From Gordius sp. MW1 (lineage: Eukaryota > Nematomorpha > Gordioida > Gordea > Gordiidae), in the NCBI GenBank assembly GCA_964036665.1, contig OZ038532.1, forward strand, positions 11,302,537 through 11,366,536: a stretch of 64,000 nt of DNA, written 5' to 3'. The first letter of the stretch is position 1, and each line of letters begins with the position of its first letter. Positions 33,890-46,431 of the stretch are shown one piece after another. Position numbers and translations under genes: made by a program. The notes beneath the pieces were generated by a model that was given only the letters and a program-made list of their open reading frames with translations, was not told the origin of the DNA and did not search any database.

Positions 33890-34078
33890 CATGGGCCCAG
33901 CCAGGTTTTGGATTAGGGGGGGGGACGAAACGTTAAAAAGTTCAATTAGGGGGGGGGGGGGGCGGAAACAAAACCTATTTTTTTTTTACATTTTTAAGGG
34001 TTTTTGCATTGAAAAAAAAACTTCCGTCATTTAGGGGGGGGGGGGGGGGGTGCGGCCGCCCCCTGCCTACGCCCATGC
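33890..34078. mobile_element. Short G-run MITE with CATGGGC termini
   Basis: Starts near ACATGGGCCCAGCCAGGTTTTGGATTAGGGGG and ends GGGTGCGGCCGCCCCCTGCCTACGCCCATG. Three long G-runs (up to about 18). Related to the 32904-33317 and 34770-34935 elements by its CATGGGC ends. Confidence 0.6.
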
Positions 34079-34399
34079 ATGGACCTTGTGCAAGTTATTC
34101 AACTAGCACAAAATATTATCACTTATGTAGAATTAAATAATGGCGGAAACCAAAGCAAAATTATATGAGTTTGATTTGATCTGTAAAAATTCTCAAGTTG
34201 CTAATAAGCAAAATTATACAGTGACTCAATACTTGACATTTTTTAGTACAGCTAAATGAACGGTGTTTAGATAAAAAAAAAACAAGTTTTTCATAATTTA
34301 AAATCAATGGTAGAAAATTATAATGGTAGGGTGCAAGCTTTTAGTCGAAAATTTAACTCGAAAAATTGAATGTATATATTATGTTTTCAGGCTTTTAGT

Positions 34400-34529
34400 C
34401 AAAATCTTTTATGCAACTAACCTATAGTATTTTAACCCATTTAATTTAATTACTAATCAAAAAAAAATTCCAATTTTGGTCAAGGGGGTAGAAAAGTCCC
34501 GCTTTCCGCCCCCTTGGCTACGCGCCTGA
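34400..34529. mobile_element. Partial CAGGCGCGTAGCC MITE (right portion)
   Basis: Shares TATAGTATTTTAACCCATTTAATTTAAT with the 29638-29861 copy (inverted) and ends CCCCCTTGGCTACGCGCCTG at about 34510-34529. The left end is not resolved. Confidence 0.55.
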
Positions 34530-34769
34530 AACCAAGAGACAAATTGATTTGTAAATTATAGTAAAAAGAAACTAAATAGTGTTGCTACAAATCGCCATTA
34601 GCAAGCGTCACTGATTTGTTTAATAAAATTGACACCCTATATATTTATCAACAATTTTGATATAAAGAGGTGTCATTTTTACCTAAAGTTATATAATATA
34701 TATTGGCATTTTAGTGACCAAAACCGCCTAGTTAAACTTCTCTCTAAGGGCGAAGACCCTTCCAACCTA

Positions 34770-34935
34770 ATGGGCATAATCAAGGGGGGGGGGCAGTGAG
34801 GGGCGGTTGCCCCCTCTAAACCAAAAATTTGTTGAAATTTATTAATTATGGCTAAAATTTTAAAAAATGTTCATTTTGCCCCTTACTAAATCATTTTTGC
34901 CCCCCTCTAATTCCAATGCTGGCTACGCCCATGAA
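34770..34935. mobile_element. ~165-bp MITE, ATGGGC termini
   Basis: ATGGGCATAATCAAGGGGGG at the left and CCAATGCTGGCTACGCCCAT at the right; the interior (TGAAATTTATTAATTATGGCTAAAATTT, CCCCCCTCTAATTCCAATGCTGGCTA) is shared with 54922-55078 in the transporter intron. Confidence 0.75.
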
Positions 34936-36878
34936 CCTAAATGCTTAAAGAATTTTCCTGTCATCCAACTTTCTAATCTATAAATACACTTTTCGAACCA
35001 TTTTAAACCTCTTAGTTGGTTGACAATAGACAAGTAAAACCTTTCCAATATAAAAGCTGCTAAAGTATCCTTAATCTTATTAAAGGGATATTATAGTAGT
35101 GTAGTGATCAAACAGGCTTAAAATAAACACGTCACACCAAGCGTGTGTAATTCAATATATTTTCTAAACTAAGTCATCCCTTCAACTTTACCCCTATTTA
35201 AAGGGGGTGTCGTATTACTACTACATTTCCCTCACATTTACCCCTATTATCGCCCCTTGATTGACAGGTTGTTGGTACTTAAATGATTTTCTTTGATATA
35301 ATAATAAGTATAATATGATATCAACAATCTTGGTGTGGTGACTGATGAAACCTAATCGCATCATCATTAGCACGATGAAGCTTGTTAGGGAATCGAGTTA
35401 AGGTTGGGATATACACTAGAACACAAAAGGGTAAAGAAAGAATTATAGGTGGTAATTCTACCTACTTAGAGTTACTACTAATACCTATGGATGGGGTGAT
35501 AGGGAGAGAGTCAAGGGTAAAGCAATATTGTCAATTGATTTGACATCTAGTTGTCGCGGTCAGTCTCAGTTGATAATAGTTTATTTACAAGTCCTGCTAG
35601 TATGTAGTAGGTGATCTGTTATGAAAGAGTAGGGAGGGGAGTCAAAGTTGTCGACAGTAGGTCGGGACGTCGATGACTTGCCGGAGCAAAATAACAATAG
35701 GGGGTGTGAATGATGTGGGGGAGGCGACACAAGTCGAGACGTGGACAAAGGGGAAATAACTTATGAACTACATTTTTAAATGGACACAAAGGAAGGACAC
35801 TAAGCTTCTATGTCGGTCAGTAATCTCCAATCTTGTCCCTTCTATTGCAATGTGTGAACATTATAATCGTCTAAATGAATTATGAAATAACGTGTGGTAC
35901 GTGTCAAACTTGTGTTGTTATGTCGTGTAAGTGTAATTTTGAAGGAGATTAATAAATATTAAGGAAAACAATAATTGATTTTCTTAAACATTTTTTATTT
36001 TTCTTTCTCTGAATTATGTTAATGAAACAAATAATTATAATTATGATATACACGACTAAAAAATATAAAAACGCGCTAGAACTAAACGGATGGCATTGAT
36101 CCGTGTAAAATCGTGTTGGATTTAACGATTTCCATTGTGATCTTTTGCCTATAAGGTTTGATATTACATCCTTAATTTACATTAAATTGTCTAATATATT
36201 TTTACAAGACTTTCAAATTAATTTTTTTAATTAGTCTGATGCAAATCCTTGTTAATCTCAATATTTTGTGCCGACTTTTTAAAATTATTTTGAATAAATA
36301 TGTATCGATAAAAAGTAAAAATTTGTTAGTCCTATTACTTTTTATCTGGGTAAAAATGGAATTTCTGTTGCAAAAATATAAATTTTATACAGATTATTGC
36401 ACATCACATAAACAAAATTTGATATTTATCCCTTGATTTTTAATTATGTAACGCTTGCACAAAGAATTTGGATTGAGTTAAATTTGAAAATTTCTATACA
36501 GTTTGATCACCTAAAGACAATTGCTATTAGCCAATATCTATTTTTAATGAAAAAATTAATTATAATTTTAAATTTAAGGGTTTACATATGGGGCATTGTA
36601 TTAATAATGTAATTTTTACTATATTTTCTTTAAAAATTTATTTAATTATTAGAAGTTATAAACATTTTAAAAATAAGCACAGTATATAAAAACGCGATAT
36701 AAATATAATATAGCTATATATTAGCGCTCGAAGGCATTACAGGTATATCATCCTCAGAAGTGGCCAGCTATCGACCAGGGATTTGAAATGGTATTGTCAG
36801 TTATGAAGCCAATTTTTTGTTTAAGTAAAAGTTAAGAGAATATTTTTAAATTGGGCAACGTCTGCTGATTTCTTTAAA
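34936..36878. other. Non-coding stretch including a GC-balanced segment
   Basis: Most is AT-rich and featureless. About 35090-35900 is noticeably less AT-rich and includes ACACGTCACACCAAGCGTGTG, a tract AAAGGGGGTGTCG and TTGGTGTGGTGACTGATGAAACC. It could be an LTR or other dispersed-element remnant, but no protein motif or second copy is visible in the window. Confidence 0.35.
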
Positions 36879-37120
36879 AGGATTGATCCCACGTGGTCCG
36901 AAAGTCCCTGAGCAGGAAGTGACAATGGGGGCGAAAATGTTGGCTGGAAGGAGGGCCTGGTATTTGGTCATCTTAAGGTCCTCTGCGAGAGTTAGTATAA
37001 TTTAGGTCGGAGGGGGCGAAAATACCTATCCTTGTAAAATCTCATTTAAGGGGTAGACTAATTTATTAGGGAATTAGAGTTGAGTCGTCAGGCCACTTTC
37101 TTCCTTTCAAAAAAGGGTCG
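36879..37120 (-). mobile_element. LINE 3'-end fragment
   Basis: The plus-strand reading GPKVPEQEVTMGAKMLAGRRAWYLV equals the antisense reading of the LINE tail at 46590-46862, so this is the same LINE end lying on the reverse strand. The continuation AAAATCTCATTTAAGGGGTAGAC also occurs inverted near 46535-46555. Heavily decayed. Confidence 0.6.
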
Positions 37121-39417
37121 GAAGGCGAAGGCTCTAAGACTGATGGTACGATGGCTATTTAAGGGCAGCCTGATTTTATATAACTATTTAAAATTTTCCT
37201 AGTTTGATATTAATTAAATAGGATTACCTAATTTATAAGTTGCTGACGTTTATAGTAAAAATCTTTAATTTAAATTGGTACAGAAATGGGAAATAAACTT
37301 TTTGAACAAGCTGATATATATATATTATTTGGTTCGTAGAAAATTTGATTTTGAATTTGGTTATGACTAAAAGTTAACAATATTGGGTAATTTAAATTAT
37401 AATAAAAAATTATTAGGATAGCCTTTTGGTCAAGTTAAGTGAATTGATTTGGGTTTAGCTAACTTCGGGTCTTAATTTACCTTGGAAGGAGTACCAGCTT
37501 TGCTTTAAAATTTAGTTAATTATAATCAGTATATCTTTCAACGGGACAAAAAGATTCTTATTTAAAAGATGAAACATGTATAATTATTAATATTATTTGT
37601 CTATGTGAGGTGGGGTATCTATTTAAAACTTGGATATAGGTTATTTCCGTCAACCTAAAAGAAATTAATAAATTACTTTTTTGAATAATCGAGGGAGTGT
37701 TTATAACCCCCCCCCTCCCCTACTTTTTGAAGATATCACTTTAAAGTTTAAGTGAGAGCTCACCAAGCAAATTAGGCCCGTAATATTGAAATTTTTGACC
37801 TAAGGGCTTGTCTTAATGTCGGACTTTGCTGCGCAGCAAAAATCATCCTACGGGTTATATAAAACATAGCCGTGTCTTAACTTCGACTTCATAGCAGATT
37901 TACAGTTCAGACGCATAACATAACAGCGATTTTGTAAGATGCAAGATTTTTCGTAAGCTTAATGATGTTTTTAAATTTTTAGGTATCCAAAGTTTGTATT
38001 TAATCTCAGGAGTTTAAATAAAAAAAACGTTTTTAACTATCAAAGAACAAAATATTAAAAATTACAACAGAGACTCTTGAAATTCAATCGGATATTTAAA
38101 CAAAGATAAATTCGCGCGATTTGAATCTGAATCCGATATTAAGACAAGCCCTAAGAGTTGACTATGGAAGTATAATGTATGAGGACATTTGAACAAACCT
38201 TAAAAAATATTTATTGCAGAAGGGGGTCGGGCCACCTCTACCCATAGATTAAAATCCCTTTTTATATCAAATAAATTCGGACAATGATATTAAAATACTA
38301 CTTGTATTTTAAAACAGGGAGTAAAATAGGTAAATTTCAACACCAGTTTGCTCCTAACTTTATCTCTCTAAAAAATGACTTTAAGTCTTTGTGAGCAGCA
38401 AACATTCTTATGGAGTTCAGTCAATTAGCCGTCGACAAATATAATTTATCTGGGATTTTTTATAAAACAAATGCTTTGCGAACTAAATGAAGCGCACCAC
38501 ACAGATTAAAAAAGATATCGGTAGGAGTGCTATTCAAATCCCTCACTAACAACAAAAACAAACAGCAATAATCTTGATCCTTTCTTCCTCCAGCGCTTCT
38601 CTTCCCTCCCTCTCCGCATCTTCTAGGATTTCACTAACAAATAACGCATTTGTGATATTTGAGCCCTAATGAAATCCGACACCACATGGCGCGTTCTCAA
38701 CTTAATATTATTTATAATACATACACACAATCTACTAGTCTTATAATGTGAGAGTGAGGAAATATTAGATGTGCTACTTGGCGCTCGCCTGCTCGCTACC
38801 GCTAGTTGTATTATTCAGGCAACTCAATTTCTCTAAATTGCGCTATAAAATTGTAAAGCAACTAAAAACTAGTATTATCTGTTTTGTAATTCAATATCTT
38901 CAACAAATTTTTTATGTAAAGCATACAAACGTAAAATATTTTGTTTATTGAGTTGAGGGTGAGAGGATGTTTGAAAATAGTATGACAAAGAACAATTTAC
39001 TCACTAAAATTTTTATCGTAAATAATTAAAATAAATAAGTAGGTTATAAATTTATACTAACCTAAAATTTTGAAATTTAGTATGGGGAATACATCCAATC
39101 TAATATAGGGTGCTTGTTTTATATCTTTCCTAATACCCGTCACAGACCCCATATTTATCAATTCATTAGTCAATTATTTATTATGCCATATGTCAATCAT
39201 TTATCATCGTACCCATATTATAGCAATTTGTTCGACTTACCCTTTCCTTATCATTTTCCCACTCACTGTTGTTACTTGTGCTGAATTATAATATTAATTT
39301 GTAACACGTTAAAATTACCATCGTATTAATACCATTTTTTCTCGTCAAAAAATACTAATAATTAATTTGAATAGAAATTGTTTGATTTATTTCACAATAA
39401 TTGTTTATTATAAGGTT
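37121..39417 (+). promoter_or_regulatory. Non-coding region upstream of SIX1/2
   Basis: About 2.3 kb with no gene or recognised repeat apart from one short inverted word pair (GACTTGTCTTAATGTCGGA at about 37806 and TCCGATATTAAGACAAGCC near 38130). Any promoter and enhancers of the SIX gene would be expected here; none can be identified by eye. An upstream non-coding exon is possible. Confidence 0.3.
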
Positions 39418-42271
39418 ATGATCGAAATATTTTTAAATAATTTAAATTATCCCTTGCACGAGCAGTTTAAAATGTCAATTGACCAAAATAATAAAATTAC
39501 TAGCCATGAGAAGGATCAATTTGTCAATTATTCCCTTGAAAATTCTCGATTACCCAACGAATTATCTTTACAAACGGCCGCAGCTATCGGCAAAGATATG
39601 GAAAATGAACTTTCATCCAACGTTCTTAGTCGTTTGGCCCAAAAATGGCAATGCCCCCTTCCATACACTACTTTGGATGTTTCCCCGGCAAAGTTTTGGC
39701 CTTCTCCCTTTCCCTTTTTAAGTAGGCCCCACATGGCACCATCAATGCTATCCCCGGTAGAAAATATCATTTCGAGTGGACCTTCCATTTACCTGGCTCC
39801 TCCACCACCTCCTATACTAGATTTCGTTCATCACCAGTCCTTTTTACCCCTAATGGAACAAGCATCGCTCACTTTATCATCACCGTTTAGTCAATGTTCG
39901 CCTATAATCTATAAAACAACGCCCAATGACCCTATTCCCATTAATACCGCCTCCATAAAAACTATGGACGACAAAATAGTGTCTCCATTCTTTTTTGACA
40001 AATCTCCAAATCAATCAACGGTACCGAACCCTGTATCATCATTTCATGTCGCTACAACGATCAAACAGGGGATACCCAATCACGAATCTAATCAGGATTT
40101 AACCCTGAGTCCTACCAATAACTTCGGTTTCACACGGGATCAAGTGGCTTGCGTTTGCGAAGTGCTCCAGCAATCGGGTAATATGGATCGACTAGCCCGC
40201 TTCTTGTGGAGTTTACCGCCTTGCGCTCACCTCCACACTGACGAAAGCGTTCTTAAAGCTAGAGCAGTGGTAGCATTTCACCGTGGCGATTTCCGAGAGT
40301 TGTATGCCATATTGGAAAGCCGTCCGTTCGGGCAAGCTAATCACGCCAAGTTACAAGAGATGTGGCTTAAGGCGCATTACCTCGAAGCGGAGAGGGTTAG
40401 GGGTCGAGCCTTGGGGGCTGTAGGCAAATATAGAGTTCGAAGAAAATATCCCTTGCCTCGCACCATATGGGACGGCGAAGAAACGAGTTACTGTTTCAAA
40501 GAAAAATCGCGCGGTGTACTTCGCGAATGGTATCGTGCCAATCCCTACCCCGCCCCCAAAGAAAAGAAGGAGCTATCTGGTATGACTGGACTAACTACGA
40601 CTCAAGTGAGCAATTGGTTCAAAAATCGGCGTCAACGAGACAGAGCCGCTGAAATTAGAGAAAAGTAATTAGTTTATATAATTATTTTGCTTAATCACAA
40701 ATTTGAGGTTGCCCTGAATTCAACTAGATAATTAATTATTCATTATTTTCCCTTTTTGATTTTTTTAAGTATGGTGGATATGCTGACTAATATTATTAAT
40801 CCGTATCAAGACAAGATATCAAATCTCATATATATTACGTAGGGCCTAAAATAAAACGTTAGATTGTTTTTTGCTTCTGGCAAATGTGATAAAATAATTT
40901 CTTATTAATGATTATTCGCTGAACAGTGTAACTTATCAGTTTCACTTTCCCAAATCATTTCATCTCTTCTCTGACAAATGATGGTGCTGCAGTATCAACA
41001 ATTACATATATCATTGGTGTAGGTGGAACAAATTAGCCTAAATCTCTTGGCGCGCGCTTCATAATGTTTTGAGCAATTTGCAGCTGTTGTTACAAACATA
41101 TTTCGACGAGCTATTTTTCCTTCTCAATTCCACTCTCTTTGGAATTCCATTACCATCAGTGAACAATTTTGACGCGATAAAAAAGACATAAAATGCAAAT
41201 AACATAATTTAATGAGCGGGCTTTTTAGGCATAACTAAAGATAGAGTTTAGGGGGCTGGAGGCATAAATCTTTTTTTATACAAATTGGTGTGAGACATTA
41301 ATCAACTCATTAGAAAGCAGCCGAACTGCTCGTCCTATTGTAGAATCTTGAACATAAAAAAATTTCTCTTAACTAATCTAAGTTTAAACAAGGTGCTTTA
41401 AAAATTGCGAGAAAATCTTTTGAATAGAAATTGTTTTAAAAATGTAAATAGGTTAGATTTTTTTAAACTACGGGGTCTGGTATGTTAGTTACGTGATTTA
41501 ATTTATAAATTCAACTACTAGCTATTTTCGATAATCTTTTGGTATACCATTAATCCTTTATTGTCTAATAATTTATTTAGCTATAATTTTTATCTTAATA
41601 TTTTCTTGCAACCTATTAGGGATGACTTGAAAGTATCGGATAGCAACTCGTTCGACGGCAGAACCAAATATGGGAAATCTAAGGCAGGAGTTAAAAAGGG
41701 AAAGCGAAGACGCGCTATGTTAGATAGCGATGATTCTGAAGATGACTTAGATTTTGAATCTATAGGTGACGATAGAGATGATGGAGCTGCATCGGATGAT
41801 TTTGATGACAATTCATCATCTATATCAATTAACGAGAGTAAACTTATAACGAATACGTACGATTTCATCGCGCCTATATTTCCCAACAACATGACGGCTG
41901 AACACTTCAGTAGTTGTAATAGCGCTAACGGCGGCCCTGTGCAGGTTAACGAAACGAGGCAATATTTTCCTATCGTGCCACCGTCCTATAACAGTGCGGA
42001 AAAAATGGGGAGCGAAATAATGGACAATATTGCAATGTATCCGCAACAACACCCTTTTCAATGGTCACCTTATGCAGGAGTTATACCAGGACATTACGGT
42101 CACGTGGTAGCGGGAGGATTGCCTTCGATAAACAACGCCAAAACACACGGAGAAGATTCTGAGTTTCACGTCGCCAATTTATTGGCAGATAACGGAGAAC
42201 GCACTTTCTATCAAACTTCGCTCGCCCATCCAACTCACATAAATAATAGCCATAACTTACGGCATATTTAA
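39418..42271 (+). CDS. six1/2: SIX1/2 (sine oculis) homeobox transcription factor, two exons
   Basis: Exons 39418-40664 and 41620-42271 join across a 955-nt GT-AG intron in phase, giving 632 aa (614 if the in-frame ATG at 39472 is used). A 237-residue N-terminus rich in S/P/N precedes the SIX domain (about 238-347; [38 protein letters not shown]). The homeodomain (about 350-410) has [11 protein letters not shown], the SIX1/2 signature that separates it from SIX3/6 and SIX4/5, and helix 3 [10 protein letters not shown]. Exon 2 encodes a basic KKGKRRR patch, a long acidic run (about 440-475) and a tail rich in N/H. Family role: DNA-binding activator or repressor that recruits Eya through the SIX domain, in eye, muscle, sensory or gonad development. 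The N-terminus is much longer than in vertebrate SIX1/2. If the intron is retained, translation stops directly after REK at the donor. Confidence 0.97.
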
Positions 42272-42327
42272 TACACAAGGTTTAACTTAGTTAAATTGTT
42301 ATTGATTAAATTTGTTACTTTTTCCTC

Positions 42328-42333
42328 AATAAA
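42328..42333 (+). terminator. Poly(A) signal of SIX1/2
   Basis: AATAAA in CCTCAATAAAATG, 57 nt after the stop codon; the first canonical signal downstream of the gene. Confidence 0.6.
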
Positions 42334-42434
42334 ATGATATTAGCGTTGACTTTTAGATAAATATTAAAGTTAGTAATGCAAAATAAATGTTTAATTTACC
42401 TAATTCGGTACTTTTTTGAAACAAATGGTATGGG

Positions 42435-42671
42435 CAGGCGCGTAGCCAAGATTTTCTCCCGGGGGGGGGGGGAAATTTTTTAAAAATTTAAAATTTTCCT
42501 ATAACATTTTTATTTCAACATCAAAATTATAAAATCTGGTATAAAACATAAAGAAAGTCATTCATAGCAATTAATAGGTGTCTTACTTGGTCAGTTACGT
42601 TGCACAACTATAAAATATAAACTTAAGATCTATAATAATTTTTTTTCCCCCCCCCGTCATTTACGCCATTG
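42435..42671. mobile_element. Inverted copy of the 240-bp hAT-type G-run MITE
   Basis: Starts CAGGCGCGTAGCCAAGATTTTCTCCC and ends CGTCATTTACGCCATTG; the interior is the reverse complement of the 31662-31903 copy (GGTCAGTTACGTTGCACAACT). GGTATGGG precedes it and (G)GTATGGGG follows, a 7-8 bp target duplication. It sits about 160 bp beyond the SIX1/2 stop. Confidence 0.85.
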
Positions 42672-42679
42672 GTATGGGG

Positions 42680-43690
42680 GCATACTTTAAATTTTATAAG
42701 AGGGAGTATAAATTTATTTTGTTATAAAGACACAGAGCAGATTTGTCTTAAATAAAGAGATTTTTATAACGCTTTCTATTTTCAAACCAAAGGCAAAGCA
42801 AAAATCGAGTAAAAAATAAAAAAGGATGAATATTATAAACTTTTAGCCTAGAATGTGTTTTTAAACCTCAAAAGAACTATTTACAACTTGAGAGAGGAAC
42901 AGTTTGATCGTGTTTATTTATCTAAGAATAAACCCTACGTCCATTTAAGATTTGATATAATTACTATTAGTATAAAGGCAAGAATAAATCAGACCTTAAA
43001 AGGGTTCTTACTAGGTGAGAGTCGTGTATTTAAATAATAAGGAGTAATTTTTATTTTGAGAATAAAAATTTGAATAGCTTTTTATACATGGGTTAAACTG
43101 GTCAGGTTGGCTTAAGGGAGATTACAAAAGAGAGATGGGGTTTGTTAGTTTTAAGTGTCTTGAAAAATTGATTGAATATTGAAACATGATTTAAAAAATT
43201 TAATGAATAAATGTATTACATTTGGTTTACATTCAATCCTACGCAAGTTTTACGGGTCAATCTCAAGGCAAGGCGCACTTCAATGCATCATATAACTAAA
43301 GTTACTAATTGCAGAGATCTGAAATTTTTAATAACTTAATTAAAAAAATATCATAGGAATTTTTATACACAATTTTGTGCATCTTGGACCTATAGTTACG
43401 AGTTAAGATGTTAATGAAACTAATTCCAAGTATCTAGTTACAGAAGAAATAGGAACACATGTAGATACTTTTAAAAATTAGTAATTAGGAACTGAAACTA
43501 GAAATTTTTAATAAGGCAAAGGGTCGGCAAATTTTGATTTTGTACCAAAACAAATTTTTGATTGTTGGAAAGCGAAATTTGCTTATTATTTTCGGAAAAA
43601 AGTCATTATAAACTTGATCTAATGAAGAACATTCGGTTGTATTGTATCAATTAACAAAGAAATCTGTATAAAAAATAAATAAATAATAAG
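42680..43690. other. AT-rich non-coding stretch
   Basis: About 1 kb without a supported gene; a 60-codon open frame at 42855-43037 has no family resemblance and no sign of being coding. Confidence 0.45.
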
Positions 43691-43693
43691 TAG

Positions 43694-43860
43694 CCCATGG
43701 GCGTAGCCAGGGAGATGGATTTTTTTTTGATTTTAATACCGTTAAAAATTATAATTTTGTCCTATGCCCCCCTCCTGTTTAAACTTAACATGAATTAACA
43801 TGGGGCGTAGCCAGGATTTGGATTGAGGGGGGGGGGGCAAAAAAATTATAGTGCAAATAG
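43694..43860. mobile_element. CATGGGCGTAGCCAGG MITE ends, two close copies
   Basis: CCCATGGGCGTAGCCAGGGAGATGG at 43694 and CATGGGGCGTAGCCAGGATTTGGATTGAGGGGG at about 43799 have the same start in the same orientation. The first ends near CCCCCCTCCTG; the right end of the second is not clear. Confidence 0.55.
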
Positions 43861-43901
43861 CTTAATTTTTTGGTCTCGATTGATGCTCTGGCCTCAACTT
43901 A

Positions 43902-44530
43902 GAGCTCTGCACGGGCCGCCCTAAGCCAGGGCAAAATCTAATAAAATCATCGGACCTCAATTTAGGGTGGGGCCTGATGGGGCAGCTTGACCCTAGGTCC
44001 GAATTAAACGTGAGATAACTAATTTTTTATAAAATATAATTTAAATAAACCCAACTCAATATTAATCTTTCTACAACGTAAACAATAGAGCTTGTAAACT
44101 CAAGCCCCTTCACCTGTCTCTATATATTTTTAAATCAAAATATTAATTTTTATTCTAGTACTTATGTTTATCCATTCAGTTTTTAGAACTCCAAAAATAA
44201 AATAAGTAAATATTCAAAAAGCTTACTTATCTGAAATTTAAATAAAGCTTATTTTATAAAGGTATATATTTAATTTAAAATAATTCGCCGAATAGATTGC
44301 AGCAAGTCATCCATGTTTTAAATTACGAATAAAAATCAAATTCATTTTTTATTTGTATGGTAAAATAATCTTCAAATGTAATATTTGGCAAACAGCTTTT
44401 CTTTAAAATATCGGGCCGAGCTGGGGTCGGGCTATAAATAAAAAAGCATTTTGGACTCGGGTCGGGGAGATTAAAAAATGGACCAGGTCGGGCCTAAGAA
44501 ACCCATTTTGGAGGGGTAACACTGCCGCAT
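43902..44530 (+). mobile_element. Degraded copy of the TAGAGCCCTGCA hAT-type MITE
   Basis: TTAGAGCTCTGCACGGGCC at the left, AAATAAACCCAACTCAATATTAAT and TTATTCTAGTACTTATGTTTATCCATTCAG inside, and TCGGGCTATAAATAAAAAAGC...GGACTCGGGTCGGGG near the right all match, in order, the complete copy at 62155-62823. The right terminal repeat is not recognisable. Confidence 0.7.
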
Positions 44531-44739
44531 GTGTGAATACATGAAAAAGGAATGGTTTAATTTAATATAACTTTTATTCATATATCATCATTTACAGATT
44601 ATGTTATTGCTATAATTATATGTTCTAATATTGAATACCAAAGCCGAGTTGGTATAGACCCTAAAATTATATTTTTTTGTTTATAATTAAAAAAAATCTT
44701 TTGTTCTTTTTATGTCCTTTCCCGGTATTTAGTTCTTAT

Positions 44740-45715
44740 TATATTATTATTCTCGGCTTATTCCTTATATAGTTCCATAAGTTGCCTAAGACCATGTATT
44801 GCAGTTGACTTTCCAGGTATTAACCCAAATTGACGTTCATCTATTGAGATTATTTTTCGAAGTCTAGCTTCTATAACCTTTTCCCAGACCTTCATTACGT
44901 GACTCGTTAACTTTATACCCCGATTAATGCATTCTTGTACATCTCCCTCCATTTAATTGATTGATATAACATAGCTTTCCCTCCGCTCATCAGGCATCAT
45001 ACCACTTGCAAGTATTTTTAAGCAGCTTTGCAAGTAGATGTGTAAACCGTCCATAAATATATTATCCCCACCGCTCTAACCATGGTCATCTTTTTGAGCA
45101 CCTGGTCAACCGTCACTTCTAACTCTCGGTTATAATCATAGTTCTTGTTTTCACAGTGGTCCAAAACCCCATTTTCATTGTTAAATAATTTTTAGTTTTT
45201 TTTTCACAATTATGATTTGATGGTCCAGAGTTAGAGTGATGCCTTCCTTGTTCCTTTTGGTTTTTACGTTTACCACATCCTTTAAGTTTCTTGCTCTGGT
45301 CTTTGTGAATTTATAGATCATTCTTCTCCCTTATTTACTAGTTAACTTGGCGTTTAAATCCGCGTAGACATTTTAGCCTTGGCCACACATCGTTTTACCT
45401 TATTTTTAGCCTTCACTTATGCCAGTCTTGTTTCTTTATTTCTGTTGCCTGACCATAATTTGTAAAGCTTTCTTTTTAACTTGACTAGGCGTTACGCGTC
45501 TTCGTTCCACCACCATGTCTCCTTATCTTTCTGTATACCTGGTTTACCTTCTCCTAGAACACATCTCGCTACTGATCGCACCGTGTTAGCTATGTTATTC
45601 CACATATCGTTAGCATTCTGCTGTTCATCCATTTGCAGCCGTTCAATTTTTTGATGATTGTAAACATTTTCAAATTTGGTAGCCGGAACCATTTTTCCCA
45701 TTTAATCTATTCGAC
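44740..45715 (-). mobile_element. RTE-type LINE fragment (endonuclease-RT linker and start of reverse transcriptase)
   Basis: On the reverse strand, 45701-45492 reads NMWNNIANTVRSVARCVLGE...ETWWWNEDA, the linker after the endonuclease. After a non-coding-looking gap, 44952-44758 reads NRGIKLTSHVMKVWEKVIEARL...QFGLIPGKSTAIHGLRQLME, the first reverse-transcriptase motifs. Typical of RTE-clade elements (craniofacial-development-protein-2-like predictions). Truncated at both ends and interrupted by stops. Confidence 0.8.
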
Positions 45716-45849
45716 TTTTGTGTTTTCCACGGAGATGACATACAATAAGTCTATGCCGAATCAAGGCAAGAATAAATGCAGGCTGGCTATAATTCAGGGT
45801 GTTGAGGGGTGTATTATGTGACAAACACATACCACTCAATTTTAAAGGT

Positions 45850-46330
45850 CGATTTTATAACAACGTTATTGTACCCACGGTATTGTATGGAGCGGAAACG
45901 GGCAATTAAGGCAAAAGAAGAGCAAAGCTTGGGAACAATGGACATGCGAATGTTAAGATGAATCTTGGGATTAAACATAAAGAACCATATATGGAATCAA
46001 GACATAAGGGATAAACTAAATGTAGTCCCGATTAAGAGCAAGTTGGTTGTAAGAATTGAGATGGTATGGCCCTTTAGAGAGACGGGAGGAAAGTCACCTG
46101 GCAAAACGTATCAAGAAGGTGCAAGTCGAAGGTGAAAGGGAGGCCTAAGCTAACAAAAACATAAAATATATATGACTTGAGAAGGTACGAGCTAAAGCGA
46201 AGCTGGTGTAAGTGCAGGAATACATGGAGAACATACTTGAAGGAGCTGACCAATAAATGCGAAAAAGAGCTATAGGGAAAAAATTATTCTTGGCTTATCA
46301 TTATTAGTCATCATCATCATCATCATTTGC
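45850..46330 (+). mobile_element. RTE-type LINE 3' end with ATC microsatellite tail
   Basis: Forward-strand reading, across shifts, shows VLYGAET, MDMRMLRWILGLN and IRDKLNVVPIKSKLV, the C-terminal region of RTE-clade proteins. It ends in a (CAT)n run near 46300-46328, the short simple-repeat tail usual for RTE elements. Opposite in orientation to the neighbouring fragment, so a separate insertion or rearrangement. Confidence 0.75.
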
Positions 46331-46431
46331 TATCATTTATTCTCTTTATTTTCAAAATCACACAATTATATATTCTATAATATAATAATTTCTTCACTGG
46401 CATAACTTACATATCAATCAAAATAATCATG

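Noticed and set aside
38769-38951. 60-codon open frame upstream of SIX1/2 with a hydrophobic start
   Set aside because: No family resemblance, no in-phase splice partner seen, and composition like the surrounding non-coding DNA.
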